Assembly (NCBI GenBank): GCA_020536535.1
Contig: JAHLWZ010000904.1
Span: 1 to 52,567, forward strand
Direction: 5' to 3'
Source: Pelomyxa schiedti
Lineage: Eukaryota > Evosea > Pelobiontida > Pelomyxidae
DNA length: 52,567 bases
A model generated the notes under the pieces. That model made no database searches, was not told where the DNA came from, and was given only the letters and a program-made list of their open reading frames with translations. The stretch's first letter is position 1. Each line of letters starts with the position of its first letter. Of the stretch, positions 20,464 through 30,792 are shown in pieces. The position numbers and the translations under genes are program-made.

Positions 20464-23400
20464 TCACGGCTTTTTCTTTTTGCCAGCCGGAGGAGCCCCC
20501 TTTGTCAGATGTGTTGTGAGTCTTTTCAGGTCCTCAGTGGTAACACTGAGAGTGACAACAAGCTTCTTCAGGGGATCAAGGTGTGGTGATTTTTTATTTG
20601 TGTACAGAACCATTTCCTGCAACAAAGGAGAGTGAATTTGATGTGGATGGATACGCAAAAAGTGGTGGAGTGCGATCTGGAGGATTTGATACCTGAGTGA
20701 TAAGGTAATACTCAGAAATACGGCTCAAGGGTCTCTGTAGACACGATTTAAGTTCGGCCTTATTCACAGCTTCGATTTCCTGAAGTAGGTAAGTACAGAA
20801 TTTCAACTTTGCTTATGTTAACGTACTAGGAGCCAGATGGTGAAAGGTCTATCATTGGAAGCCGCTTCAAAAGCTGAAAATTGAGCGGAGTAGCTTCCTA
20901 TGTAAGCGTTGTAAACATCAAGGAAATTCGGACCAAATAAGTCAGTTATTGTAGAATTTGTATCCCACTCAGTTTGCCGCCTTTCCAAGTCGGCGCTGAG
21001 TCTTGAGGTGATTGGTAAGTGTCACCCTTTAGGGGAGGGAAAATAACTTGGTGTGCTGAGTTATAAATTGCTCCCATGTGGTAAACAGTTTGTTGATTAT
21101 GGCAGTATCCACTGCTTGATCTCCCGTTCGATTTGCCAAAGCTTGTTTCATGGGAGTGATGAAGTTCTTTGTCGGTTTAAGACAACAGGATTATGTTCTT
21201 ATTGAAAAAAAGACTCCAAAAGTGGATGAGGAAGTTACCTGGTGAGTTGAATTGAGTTGTTTCACATACTCGTGCTCCGTATCAATCAGTTGCTGCAGTG
21301 CAGCAGCTAACTTTTTATCCAGTTCTGCTGTTACAAGTGAGGCATATTTTCGCGAGCCTTCCAGATTTCCAGACATTTGCTTTTCCCAGTTTAGGCAAAT
21401 AAAAATATGTAAAACGGAGATACCGTATCAACAAATATACTTGCCATCATCATTTCACGTGCTGCAGCGCAAGCTAGGTTGATCTCTTTTTTAACATCGT
21501 CGTATTCTTGTTGTGTAGGTAAGCCCACTAGGAATTTGCCTTCGGTGCATATTAGGTTGAAACTAAAGTTAGGCCCCGGCTGACAAGTGTTAGGAGGTTA
21601 CAATACCAAAATAAAGGAACCTGAATTGAACTAGTATTCAAGTTAATCTGAACATCAAAAGAATATTTGCCTGAACTTGTTTCTGGTTTGGTAATTACTG
21701 CCACATCATTGAACAACCATAAATGACGCTTTTTCTTGTTTATTAGCACAGAGAAGTCCCGGAGAAATTTGCGCTTTGCTTGGGAGGCAAGCTTTCCACT
21801 GTAGCCAACGAATTTGGCTTGTATATTGCACAATTCAGCAATTGTATCAGCATCATGCTTGTTTTCGTTAATGAAATCGGCTAGCTCTTTGATTGTAGCA
21901 AGTGCACCACTTAATGGGGCATGATCAGGATGAGTGGAAGGAGTGGATTTGAGCATGTCATTAAGCAGAAGTACATCTGATTTGTTCAGAAGATCAAAAA
22001 ATGGAAACTATTTTACATCGTGGAATTCTTTGAACAGGTACAATAAGAAGCCCTTCAAGATTGAGTCCACTGAGTGCAGGAGTGTAGTCAATAGACTAAT
22101 GTAGAGAAAAGTGGGCAAGGAAAACCGGGGAAAAAAAAAAAGCAGAAATGCCTACTTCCATATATTTCCGAAATTCTGCATGATTTTGCTTGCACTCTTT
22201 TAGGGTCATAAGACTACGACCATAGTTATTCACATAGTGCTTGTAAAGCTTGATCCATGCAGTCTACCCCAGTGATTACAGGAAATAAGGAAAGTAAGAC
22301 TTACTTCCTTTTGGAAAATATCCCCAAGTTGGGAATTTGGGTTCCAATCTTGCATTCGTTGTGTGAGTGTTTTCTTCAACCTTTTAAAGTTGGGTGATTG
22401 TTCACCTTTTGTTCCAAAAAAAAAAAACTATAAAACCATAAAAATAACACACCTTTCATGGCAGTCACGAATAACGGCAATATTACTGCTTGAGGTGAGA
22501 GGTTTTTCAAAATGAAGAGGAAAAACCTAAAGATGCTGTAAGTATCTTCTAAAGCTAATCCTCGAGTGTTGCTTTTCAGTTCTGTAACGAATTTCTTTTA
22601 AGTAACTGTTAGGCTATAAATTAATGATTTCACAGTACATTCATAATAAGGTTGACTTGGTGTGTGTATGTTTCCTCAGTTTGAAGTGTTTCTTGGGCTA
22701 TCCTCCGCCTTTTGGTAAGCATTTCGGGAAGTTTCTCCAACTCTTCAGGTGTGACGCCAGATACCCAATCCCCAAGTGTCGACATGTCCAGGGTTGCTAT
22801 ACATGAAATTTATTTAAGAAGGTTGGGAATGGAAAGCTACAAGCAGGGTTTGGGGTAGGAGCTGGACTTGGAGAAGAGTTTGGAGTTGATGAGGCTGCAC
22901 TTGTATCACCACCAGAACTATCTGACAGAGTTGCAGTAACTTCAGGCTGAGTGGTACTGGTTGGAGGTGTCCCTGCCTCTTCCTCTTCAGTTTTCTTCGG
23001 GAGGGGTGGCGGTGGCCGGCGCGGAGGCGCCGATAAAGGGTCATATTTCTCCGTGCTGTGTTGCTCCGCTGTTGATGCTTCGGTGCTAGGTGTGGTGCTA
23101 GTTTGTTGAGTAGTAGTGGGCTGAGTTGATAGTAGAGTAGATGATAGTGCGGATGATGGCGTGGCAGCAGAGGAATCTTGAGTGCTTGTAGCGAGTGTGC
23201 TCGTGCTTGTAGTGGGACTTGTTGCCAAAGGAGTTGGTGATGCTGGAGTTGTTGCCAGGGAAGCAGATGAATGCAGGGTGGATGAAGTAGATGGAGACGA
23301 TGAAGAAAGATTGGGCGACGATGAATGCAGGGTGGATGGAGAAGTCGGTGACCCAATTCCAGAAGAAAGAGAAACGCTTCTGGACGACGAAATGAGGATA

Positions 23401-23609
23401 TTGCTGGTGGAGCGTTGTGGCCTAGAAGGCGTGAATTTTGACATGGACGGCGACCCAGGCGCAAACGACGTGGTCGTCGTCGAAGTGACGTGCGTGTCGT
23501 CTTTAGATGATGCAGTGGGACTTGTGCTAGAAGGTGACGCAGATCCCGACGACGAATTTAGAGACATCGTCGTTGCGCAACGGCGGAAACTGGGCGAAGG
23601 TGTGGTCAT
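20464..23609 (-). CDS. RhoGEF with DH-PH-DH arrangement
   Basis: The start is MTTPSPSFRRCATT at 23609. About 265 residues of Ser/Thr/Pro-rich sequence end in a polyproline patch (PPRRPPPPLPKK). A small intron joins NPA to STLDMSTLGDWV, then DH domain 1 begins (RRRIAQETLQTEETY) and contains its conserved third block GLLIVPVQRIPR and NDMLKSTPSTHPDHAPL. A PH domain follows (YSGKLASQAKRKFLRDFSV, KKKRHLWLFNDVAV). Then a second unit begins with ALQQLIDTEHEYVKQLNS and ends with CLQRPLSRISEYYLITQ and YTNKKSPHLDPLKKL, the same landmarks as a DH domain. The tail is GAPPAGKKKKP. DH-PH modules exchange GDP for GTP on Rho/Rac GTPases. The second DH appears to lack its own PH. Many 40-90 bp introns; exon edges are approximate. 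Confidence 0.85.
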
Positions 23610-23958
23610 TCTTGCGTTAAATGTACTACAACTACAACCGTATGTCGCAGACCCGTTGTTGCGGCCGAGATCTTTGTTGTCACTCAACAAAACTCTCTGC
23701 TTGTTTGTTTGTCTTTTTGTTCTTGTGTTTTTTAATCCGTTGTGCTTTTCCAGATCTCCATCGGAACGGCGGGTCACGTTGTGTAAAAGAAAAATTCGGA
23801 AAACTGGGTTGTGTGTTTAGAAAAAGAATGAGTTTATTCTTTTGCCGCTGTGTTAGAAAGGGGCCAAAAAGGCCTTTTAATTTCGAGTGGTGGCGAAATG
23901 ACATGCAACGGGATGGGGTGCTAAAAAAAAGGTGTGTTGGAGCCAACGTTGCTTGTCC
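23610..23958. other. 349-bp intergenic stretch
   Basis: It lies between the RhoGEF start and the B55 stop. It has T-rich runs (tttgtttgtctttttgtt near 23702) and short ORFs with no family signal. It probably holds the RhoGEF leader and promoter and the end of the B55 transcript. Confidence 0.5.
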
Positions 23959-25893
23959 TCAGGCCGTGAATATAAACAAGTTGTTGTGACAGGTGATTGC
24001 CATGAGGTTCAAGCTGGGGTGGTATGCCAAATGAACAACCTTGCGGGCCAGGTCCAGTGTGTCAGCATTGATTTGCGGCGGTATCCTTTTCGGCATTGGC
24101 TTCGGCTGCACTCTGTTAGCGTGCAGCAGTGTGTCGTTGCTTCCATTGATCTCAAAGGTGCGGAAGAGGCGCCCGTAACTTCCAGTCATCATTTGCCTGT
24201 GTAGCATATAAGACGAGATATACTTGCTCTGGATCGAGAAGGGAAAAGCCATACGTGGAATCCCCGTTGACTGCACACTCGAATTTGTCAAAGATGTTCT
24301 CGGATTCGTATAAATCCGTCAACTTTGACTTCAGATAGTCGTGAACATGCACGACCTTGACTGGACGACTATCCATGTTGATGTCCCACAACTGTGTTGT
24401 TGGGTTATTCTTATTTGAAGGGGCATAGGATTACCTTCAGCGTCATAAAATCACGGGAAACAAGATAGCGACCGTCAAGACTAAACTTGAGGTCAGATAT
24501 GGACATCGTCACGTCTGCGAAGAAGCTACGATTGGATGTATCTTCCGGCTCTTCAAAAACTGAAAGAAAAGGTGAACAGTTTCTAAATGAAGATTGGCAC
24601 AACCTCTGACAGTACTGGTATCACAGAGTGAAGACTGGCGCAAGTCGCCAAGCCTAATGGCACCTCGGGATGAACTGTATGCAAAAAGGGAGCAATGGGA
24701 CGGATGGAACTCAGCACAAGTGATAACCTCTGCAAGTTCTTCCATATTTGGGGGCTTAATGTCAACTATGTCTATTTTCATTGTTAAATCCAGCAGCCGA
24801 GGGTGCAGGAGAAATACTGAATGTTTGCTCATTGTGGTTCAAATTCCACAAATTAATTCTCAAATCGTCAGCAGAAATGAAAGTTTCTTGATCACTGAAG
24901 ATTTTTAGTGGGGGAAGAAAAAGAGATCTCACCTGTTGACTGAAATGGAGTGGATGTGGAAAGTGTGTGCATTGCTGTACACAAAACGCGTTGTGGCCAT
25001 TTTGACAGATTCTCCTGTTGGGGTCACCCGGGGTACTTGCAACCCATCAGTGGAAGATGATTTCTGATTTTACCACATGTATTTGGTTAAACGGGAGGCC
25101 GCTTGTGGTGGTTTTTGGTTGTGGTTGGTAAATTACCACAATACTTTTGGGTTTTCTTTCAAAAACTTTCCATAGTTTAATTGTCTTATCTGTATAAAAT
25201 GAGTGCAAAGGGGCATTGTTGAACTGTTTTCAAACCGTTAGTGGTAAGTAAGTGGTGTGCTTCGGCCCTTCTGTGTAAGAATCTTATTTTATTTATCTTT
25301 TCTTCAATATCCATGCTCTTGAGGCAATCAAATTCAAGTACGTGGCTTTGAAACTCTTGGCAGAATTTAAATTCGACTTTGCACCCAGGATCTGCTCTAT
25401 TTCTATTCTTGTCCTAGGTTGTACAGAGTGAGAGGGGAAAAGGTAACACTCCCCTTTGGAAGAATTACTTTAGTGTCATCTTTCTTGAACATGACAATTC
25501 TGCCACCTTTGTCACCAGCGGCAAGGTACTCCCCTGTCGAATCGAATTGTACTGCGCTCACAATGTCCGCTGAATTAAAACCGATGAGGTAAATGAAGAG
25601 ACAAAGTGGAAAAAAAGACAAGGCGAAACGCTCGAGAAGGGAAGAAAAAAACGCAGGGGAGGGAGAGAAAAAACAAAAAACGGACCTTCGGGGATGGGGT
25701 CGTTTGGGTTTTCTATTCCACCAAACACTTGGTTCAACCGCCACTCCATTATGGCTTTGGCAGCGGGAGGTGTAGCGAGTTTATTATTGGGTGTAGGTGA
25801 AGTACCAGGTGACGCAGTAGGTGTGGACGTAGGTGACGAACGAGATGTAGATCCGTTCGCTGGTGTTCCGCCGGTTTCCGCCTTCGGGTCCAT
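23959..25893 (-). CDS. PP2A regulatory subunit B55 (WD40)
   Basis: The start is [16 protein letters not shown] at 25893. After a Ser/Thr/Pro-rich leader comes [11 protein letters not shown], then [21 protein letters not shown] and GGRIVMFKK, the first blade typical of B55. Later exons give [32 protein letters not shown], the B55 hallmark [19 protein letters not shown] followed by [15 protein letters not shown], then [17 protein letters not shown] and [19 protein letters not shown]. The last blade is [14 protein letters not shown], and the end is [18 protein letters not shown]55 is the seven-bladed propeller that selects substrates for the PP2A catalytic and scaffold subunits. About eight short introns. 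The family is unmistakable. The variable N-terminal leader is longer than in animal B55. Confidence 0.94.
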
Positions 25894-26246
25894 TTTATTT
25901 TATAAAATAACTGCCGCTGCCAGAAAACTCAATATGACAAGCAGGGGAGTGGTGTCTTTTTTTTGTTGTTTTTTTGTTTTTGTGGGTGTGGTGTACTAGG
26001 GACTCGTGAGGCACCGCGGAGATCGCCCGGTGTGTTCTTTCGATTTTTTTTTGTTTTTCGCTTCGCTCTTGTTGTTTTTTCTTCTTCGTTTCACAGTTTA
26101 ATTTTTTTTGTCTTGCTCGAGTTTTTTTTTTTTTTGTTTACAAAAATGGGTATTGACTTTCGTGTTTGTTTCGATCTGTGTCTCATCCCTTGGGCTGTAG
26201 AGGGTCACATAGCAAAAGCCAATACAATCACGGAACACAGAGTGAC
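25894..26246. other. 353-bp intergenic region upstream of B55
   Basis: No gene is supported. There are several T runs of 8-12 (26046-26130), which read as A runs upstream of the leftward B55 gene. An ORF starting at the ATG at 26146 runs into the antisense of the DCN1 tail and has no family signal. Confidence 0.5.
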
Positions 26247-27520
26247 TCAGGAAAACAGAGGGGTGAATTCTATCAGTGGGGAAAAGTTTAGTGAGGGTGC
26301 CGGCCTATATGGAGAACCGCTATTGTTTGGCACATTTGTGGTAGCTGTTGGTTCTGTGGTTGTTGATGGTGAGAAAGGAGAGAGCAAGGGGTAAAAGGAG
26401 GGAGGGGCGTGTGCTGGAAAAGTTATGGTAGGAACCGCTGTGAGGTTGTTGTACGCTGTTGGGAATGTCATTGCTGAGGGTGGTGGATGCTTGAACAGGG
26501 AGTATTCTACAAATTCATCAAACAATATTGGCCCTGAATTTTTAGTTTTTTTGGTTGGTTTCGTTCATTGGTTATGGTTTTTTGTTAGTGCATACAAGCT
26601 TCATTTTTGTTGTAGTCAGCCAAGGAATGTTGTCGAGAAAATTCCCAAAAGCACAACCATTGGTCACGTGATATGAATTTAACGTTTGTCTCCTGGGGGA
26701 GAATGAGCAATTTGCACATTGAAATAGCGGAACCATCACATGATGGTTCAAACAAATGCACATTTCACCTTGATGAACTGAGTAAATGTTGCCACATGTG
26801 GACAGTTTGGAAGAACCAGGTCCCACATATGAAGTGCAGTACCCACATCCAGACGTTTTTTGCTCACTCCCTCACAACAGAAATCAAAAGTCCATCTGTA
26901 CAGTTCAAAGTATCGCTGAGGATTTTGTTGAACATCAATCCAGGTGTCTTCCAATGTCTTCTTAAGAGTTGGCCCTGATGAACAGCTTGTTTTGATTTCA
27001 AAACCAAGTCAATGCAATGGCGGAGGAAAAAAAAATGTAAGGAAATAGGGTAAGCACCCAAGTTTCACAAGCCCTTCAACGAATTGGTTTCGTGTAAGTA
27101 CTCCAGGAGAAGTCCCATCAAGTTGCCAGAAAAGAATAAGTGCCATCACCTGGTTTTGTTGGTAGGCCACTTTTTTTTTTCCCCGCCATGTTCAAAGAGG
27201 GCAAGGGGAGAAAAAATGCCTTGGAAGTGTCAATCTCAACATACTCACAGAATGTCCTAATTGCTTGGGGACCCATTGTATCTCCGAGAGGGTCCTTGCA
27301 TTGCTCATACCATCTTGTAACCGTTTCTCGTATTTCAGAAAGCGCCGTTCTTCGTGCTTTGTTTGTCCTTTCGTCGAGAAAACCCTGCACGATGGTTCGT
27401 GCTTGAAAACACAAGACGCGCACAAACACGAAAAAAAAAAAATGAAAAGAGAACAACCAAGAAGCCAAAAAGAGTTGTGGGTACCGTGTTGTGTGTTGGT
27501 TTACGCTTGCGTGTCGACAT
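26247..27520 (-). CDS. DCN1-like cullin neddylation factor (PONY domain)
   Basis: Exon 1 encodes MSTRKRKPTHNT (27520 leftward). It splices to ARTIVQGFLDERTNKARRTA, and IRETVTRWYEQCKDPLGDTM opens the PONY (potentiating neddylation) domain. Next come ALILFWQLDGTSPGVLTR with NQFVEGLVKLG, LKKTLEDTWIDVQQNPQRYF, ELYRWTFDFCCEG, LDVGTALHMWDLVLPNC, SRDQWLCFWEFSRQHSLADY, and across a last intron WPILFDEFVEY. The Asp-Glu-Phe-Val end carries the acidic patch that contacts the cullin WHB domain. DCN1 proteins help Ubc12 attach NEDD8 to cullins. No UBA domain is visible at the N-terminus. A Pro/Ser/Thr-rich tail of about 80 residues follows the domain, which is unusual for the family. Confidence 0.92.
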
Positions 27521-28168
27521 CGTGCACCGGCTTGCCTTTTTTTTTGTTTTTAAAAAGTGGGTTTTTCATCTCTTGCCCTGCAAAAAACTCCCCACAAGTT
27601 GCTGTCTCTAAGTTGCTCTACTCGTCTCTTGAGATCTCTAACTCTCAAGTTGACTCTTTCAACCAATGAGGCTCTATTCATCCTCGTCTAGCCCCAAACA
27701 GGCGTTCCAGCAACTTGGGTCATCCAACTGATTTATTCTGAGCCGGCTTCGTTGCCGGCGACCAAAAGCCCCGCACCCCAACACCGTTGATACCTGGGGA
27801 CACCACGCCCAAACCAATTAACAAATAGTGTCGGGTTAGCATACGACATCAAGCAGATCTTGCAACAGCGTTGCCCGCCGACCACTTCATAGTGGCAACA
27901 TGAGTGGAATTGCTGCCGGACAACGACGTGGTCACACCAGGATCTTCTGTTTAGGCTGGTCACACCAGGTGTTTCAATCAATTGGAGTCTACAAAACTGC
28001 TCCATCATTATATCTCCCATCTTCAAATCACGGTGTGCAATGGGGGTAGTAGCCATGTATTTCAAATGTTCTAGAGCAGGAACAGATTTTCATTTTTCGT
28101 TGGTTGGGTTTTTTTTGAATGAAAACTCCAAAATGTAATTACATTCACAGGCAGCTTTGGGTACCTAT
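27521..28168. other. 648-bp gene-poor stretch
   Basis: Between the DCN1 start and the BBS8 stop I see only a kinase-like remnant (27733-28065, minus) and a local direct repeat ggtcacaccagg (near 27929 and 27958). The right-hand 100 bp would hold the BBS8 transcript end. Confidence 0.5.
27733..28065 (-). pseudogene. Kinase catalytic-loop remnant
   Basis: The minus-strand frame begins LKYMATTPIAHRDLKMGDIM. This fits a kinase alpha-E helix and catalytic loop (xHRDLKxxNIM), with Asp for the metal-binding Asn. Beyond it, no DFG or APE follows, and the sequence has no kinase character. No N-lobe is seen upstream because the BBS8 gene begins there. I take it as a fragment of a dead kinase copy. A chance match is possible. 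Confidence 0.35.
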
Positions 28169-30413
28169 TTATGTGGTGAAGTGCTCGTCGAGCATCCTCT
28201 TGAGTTCTTGGGAGTCCTGGTGGTCAGGGAAAAGGTCCAGTGCACGGGAAACAAGTTGGAAGCTCTCCTGCAAATCACCCAGTCGGAACATCAGCAGTGC
28301 TGTGGGGCTGTTACTTCACAAAAACCAACCAAAAAGGAAAGTCTACCGCCATTGAACAAGGGTTCGTGAAGATGTGGACAGTTGTACTGCGCACTCTTGA
28401 AGCACATCAGGGCTTGATCCATTGCCTGCTGGTTCCTCAGTTCCAATACCTGTTGAATGAAGTTGGGCTACTTGGAATGGTAAACCATCGGGTAAAAATA
28501 CCCCAAGATTGTTCAGTGCTTCGCCGTGATTTGGGTCTATTGACAGAGTTATCTTGAAGGCGTGCATTGCCATAGTGGTGTCCCCAAGTCCAATCCCTAC
28601 GTGGCCGATATTGTACCAGATGTCCGCTATGTTGGAGTCATCAGCAAGTTCCAATGCTCGCCGAAAACAGTTTATAGCCATATCAAACTGAGAAAAGTGA
28701 ATGGGAGAATTGTCAATGAAGAAACTAACCTGCTGTGAATAAAAGCAAGCTAGCCCCACATTGTTCCACAATTCAGCGTTTTCCACACCCATCTGTAATA
28801 GTCGTCGGTAGTAGCGAAGAGATAGCTCTTCTTGGTTGTTGTAAAAGTGTGAACTCCCAAGGCAAGCAATGGACTCGATATTTGAACTATCAAAATGAAG
28901 TGCCTGGCAAATAATTTTACAAAGTAATCTATTAAGCCACATGTGTACCTTTTTGTAGTTCAGCAGTGATTCTTTGTTATCACCTATCGCATCATACACA
29001 CGTGCAACTCCAAGTATTAGTGACACTTCACCAGGAAATTTTTCGGAGGATGACTGGTAGTACTCTAATGCCTTATTGGGTTGATCCAGGCGTAAGTAGA
29101 CTTTGCATAACCAGAGGTAGGTCTCGATCATGGCCTATCTAGAGATCAATGCTAAACACAGTGGTTCTTTTACAAGTAGACCTGGTCTCGTAAGGAGCTC
29201 TGGAATTGTTTTTCTGCTTCTCTAAACAGTCCCAGCCGGTAATAGCATTTTCCTATTTGTGCTTTCCACCACCAGTCCTTAAACCTATTTAAAAGTTGCG
29301 GAGTTAGTTGAGGTAAAGTACTATGTTTTGATGACGAAAAGAGAGCTCACTCAGCGACCCTGGTACACTCTGCAGCCAGTTCCAAGGCTTTGGTTGCATT
29401 GTTCTCATGATGAAGCAAATAGTTGAAAAGAATCTAGATTTGTTGGGCTGCTTCACTTGTGAAAGGAAGCCTTACCTTCGAGAGAGTAGGCCGTCTTGCA
29501 TATTTACGGAAATCCAACTTCCCAACTGTTACGAATTCGCTTGGAGAGTCTGCTATCATTGACGCCGTTCCTAATCGTACATATCTTACAATTCGGTGAG
29601 ATTAATACAAAAAGGAAAGAAGAAAAACCTGCCGGATGCCGTAATTGGCCGAGAAGCACACGTTACAGGACGAGAGGTTTCAGGCCTTACACCAGTAAGT
29701 GCATTTCTAAGTGTTTGCTGAACAGAACTTGACATTGGGCGCCTGATATGAGCGAATAAGAGGTAAAGTATAACTTACAGAGGAAAAGAAACATACCCAC
29801 TAGCAGACCCCGGCCTGGCGTAACCTGAGATAGGTCGACCAGAGCTGCTTGTAGGTCTTTCCGCAGGAGTTGATAAGCGTTTGAGAAGGGAATCCGCACC
29901 TCCTCCCACAGCACTAGTGCCTGGGCGCTGTATGGAAGTTCCTGGTCTATAAATTGGATCAATGACTGGAAAGGGGTGCATTTGTGAAGGTTTTCCCAAA
30001 AGCAGACTGTTTGGTGTTTTTTTTTTTACCTTGGGGTCTCCTGTATCGCATTCTCATCAAGCAAGATATCAGCAACCCCTTGATCTTCCCATTCAGTTTC
30101 ATCCACATACTTCAATGCCGTCAATGCTCTACACTTTACTGACCTGTGTGGAACTTAAAAAGTCAGATTGTTATATACTGTTTGTGAGAGTGGAATTTGA
30201 AGTGAAGGGTTTTGGTTGTTTGTGCTTTTTTGCTCGTTTGTTTTCTCCCATAACGAATACTGCAATTCGCATACGTACCACGCTTGTTGGTCACGAGGGT
30301 TCGCCGACAACATTGCCGAACATACTTCGATGCACTCTTTGAATCTTGCTTGTATGTGAGACAATATTTTGGGTGACAGGTGTCAGTTACTTTCTTTTTC
30401 TCAAATAACTCAT
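28169..30413 (-). CDS. BBS8: BBS8 / TTC8, BBSome subunit
   Basis: The first exon is ATGAGTTATTTGAGAAAAAGAAA (30413). Splicing gives MSYLRKRKFKECIEVCSAML and then NPRDQQAW, the N-terminal TPR of TTC8. The family-specific linker follows, with repeated Arg-Pro-Gly-Thr/Ser motifs (YRPGTSIQRPGTS, SGRPISGYARPGS, RFVRLGTASMI). The TPR array includes ETYLWLCKVYLRLDQPNKAL, KFPGEVSLILGVARVYD, IESIACLGSSHFYNNQEELS, YYRRLLQMGVENAELWNNVG, IADIWYNIGHVGIGLGDTTM and GEALNNLGVLELRNQQ. It ends LKRMLDEHFTT. BBS8 is part of the BBSome, which moves membrane proteins in and out of cilia. Its presence implies that the organism makes a cilium or flagellum. About ten introns of 40-80 bp. Confidence 0.95.
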
Positions 30414-30792
30414 CGCCCGCCACAGCCCTGGCAACTGTTGGTTGTCCATCTCCTAATTTGTTTCGTCAAAGTGTGTTTGTTAGGGGAACGGATCCGAAAC
30501 CCCTTGGAGTTGTGATGAGACGGAAGGATTCATGGATTGGGGCGACAGTCCAAGGAGTGGCGTCAAAGGAGAGGTTCGGGAGACTTGAGTCCCCAGCCTG
30601 ACTATCACAGATTCGTTGATGCATTGTGCAGAAAATTTTGACTTTCAGTAAAGTGTAGAACTGCGAACGGAAATCCCCACCGGAGGAGAGTTTCTTTTTT
30701 AGAAAGGCCACGAAGTTTATAGCATTCCTGAAACCCGAGAAGTGTTGCAACATTGAGCGTTTTGGCGTGCGTTGCCAGCCGGCTCAGGGTCC
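30414..30792. promoter_or_regulatory. 379-bp divergent intergenic region (BBS8 / receptor kinase)
   Basis: BBS8 is read leftward and the receptor kinase rightward from here. Two short ORFs cross it: 30466-30753 minus (95 codons) and 30380-30601 plus. Neither shows a family motif or splice partners, so I do not call them genes. Confidence 0.4.

Noticed and set aside
23182-23820. 212-codon plus-strand ORF
   Set aside because: Antisense of the Ser/Thr/Pro-rich N-terminus of the RhoGEF, with no independent signal.
26146-26394. ORF starting at an ATG with an A-rich leader (MGIDFRVCFDLCL)
   Set aside because: It overlaps the DCN1 tail in antisense and shows no domain or splice continuation.
30466-30753. 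95-codon minus-strand ORF between BBS8 and the receptor kinase
   Set aside because: No recognisable motif, no splice partners, and it lies in the shared promoter interval. A small gene cannot be fully excluded.
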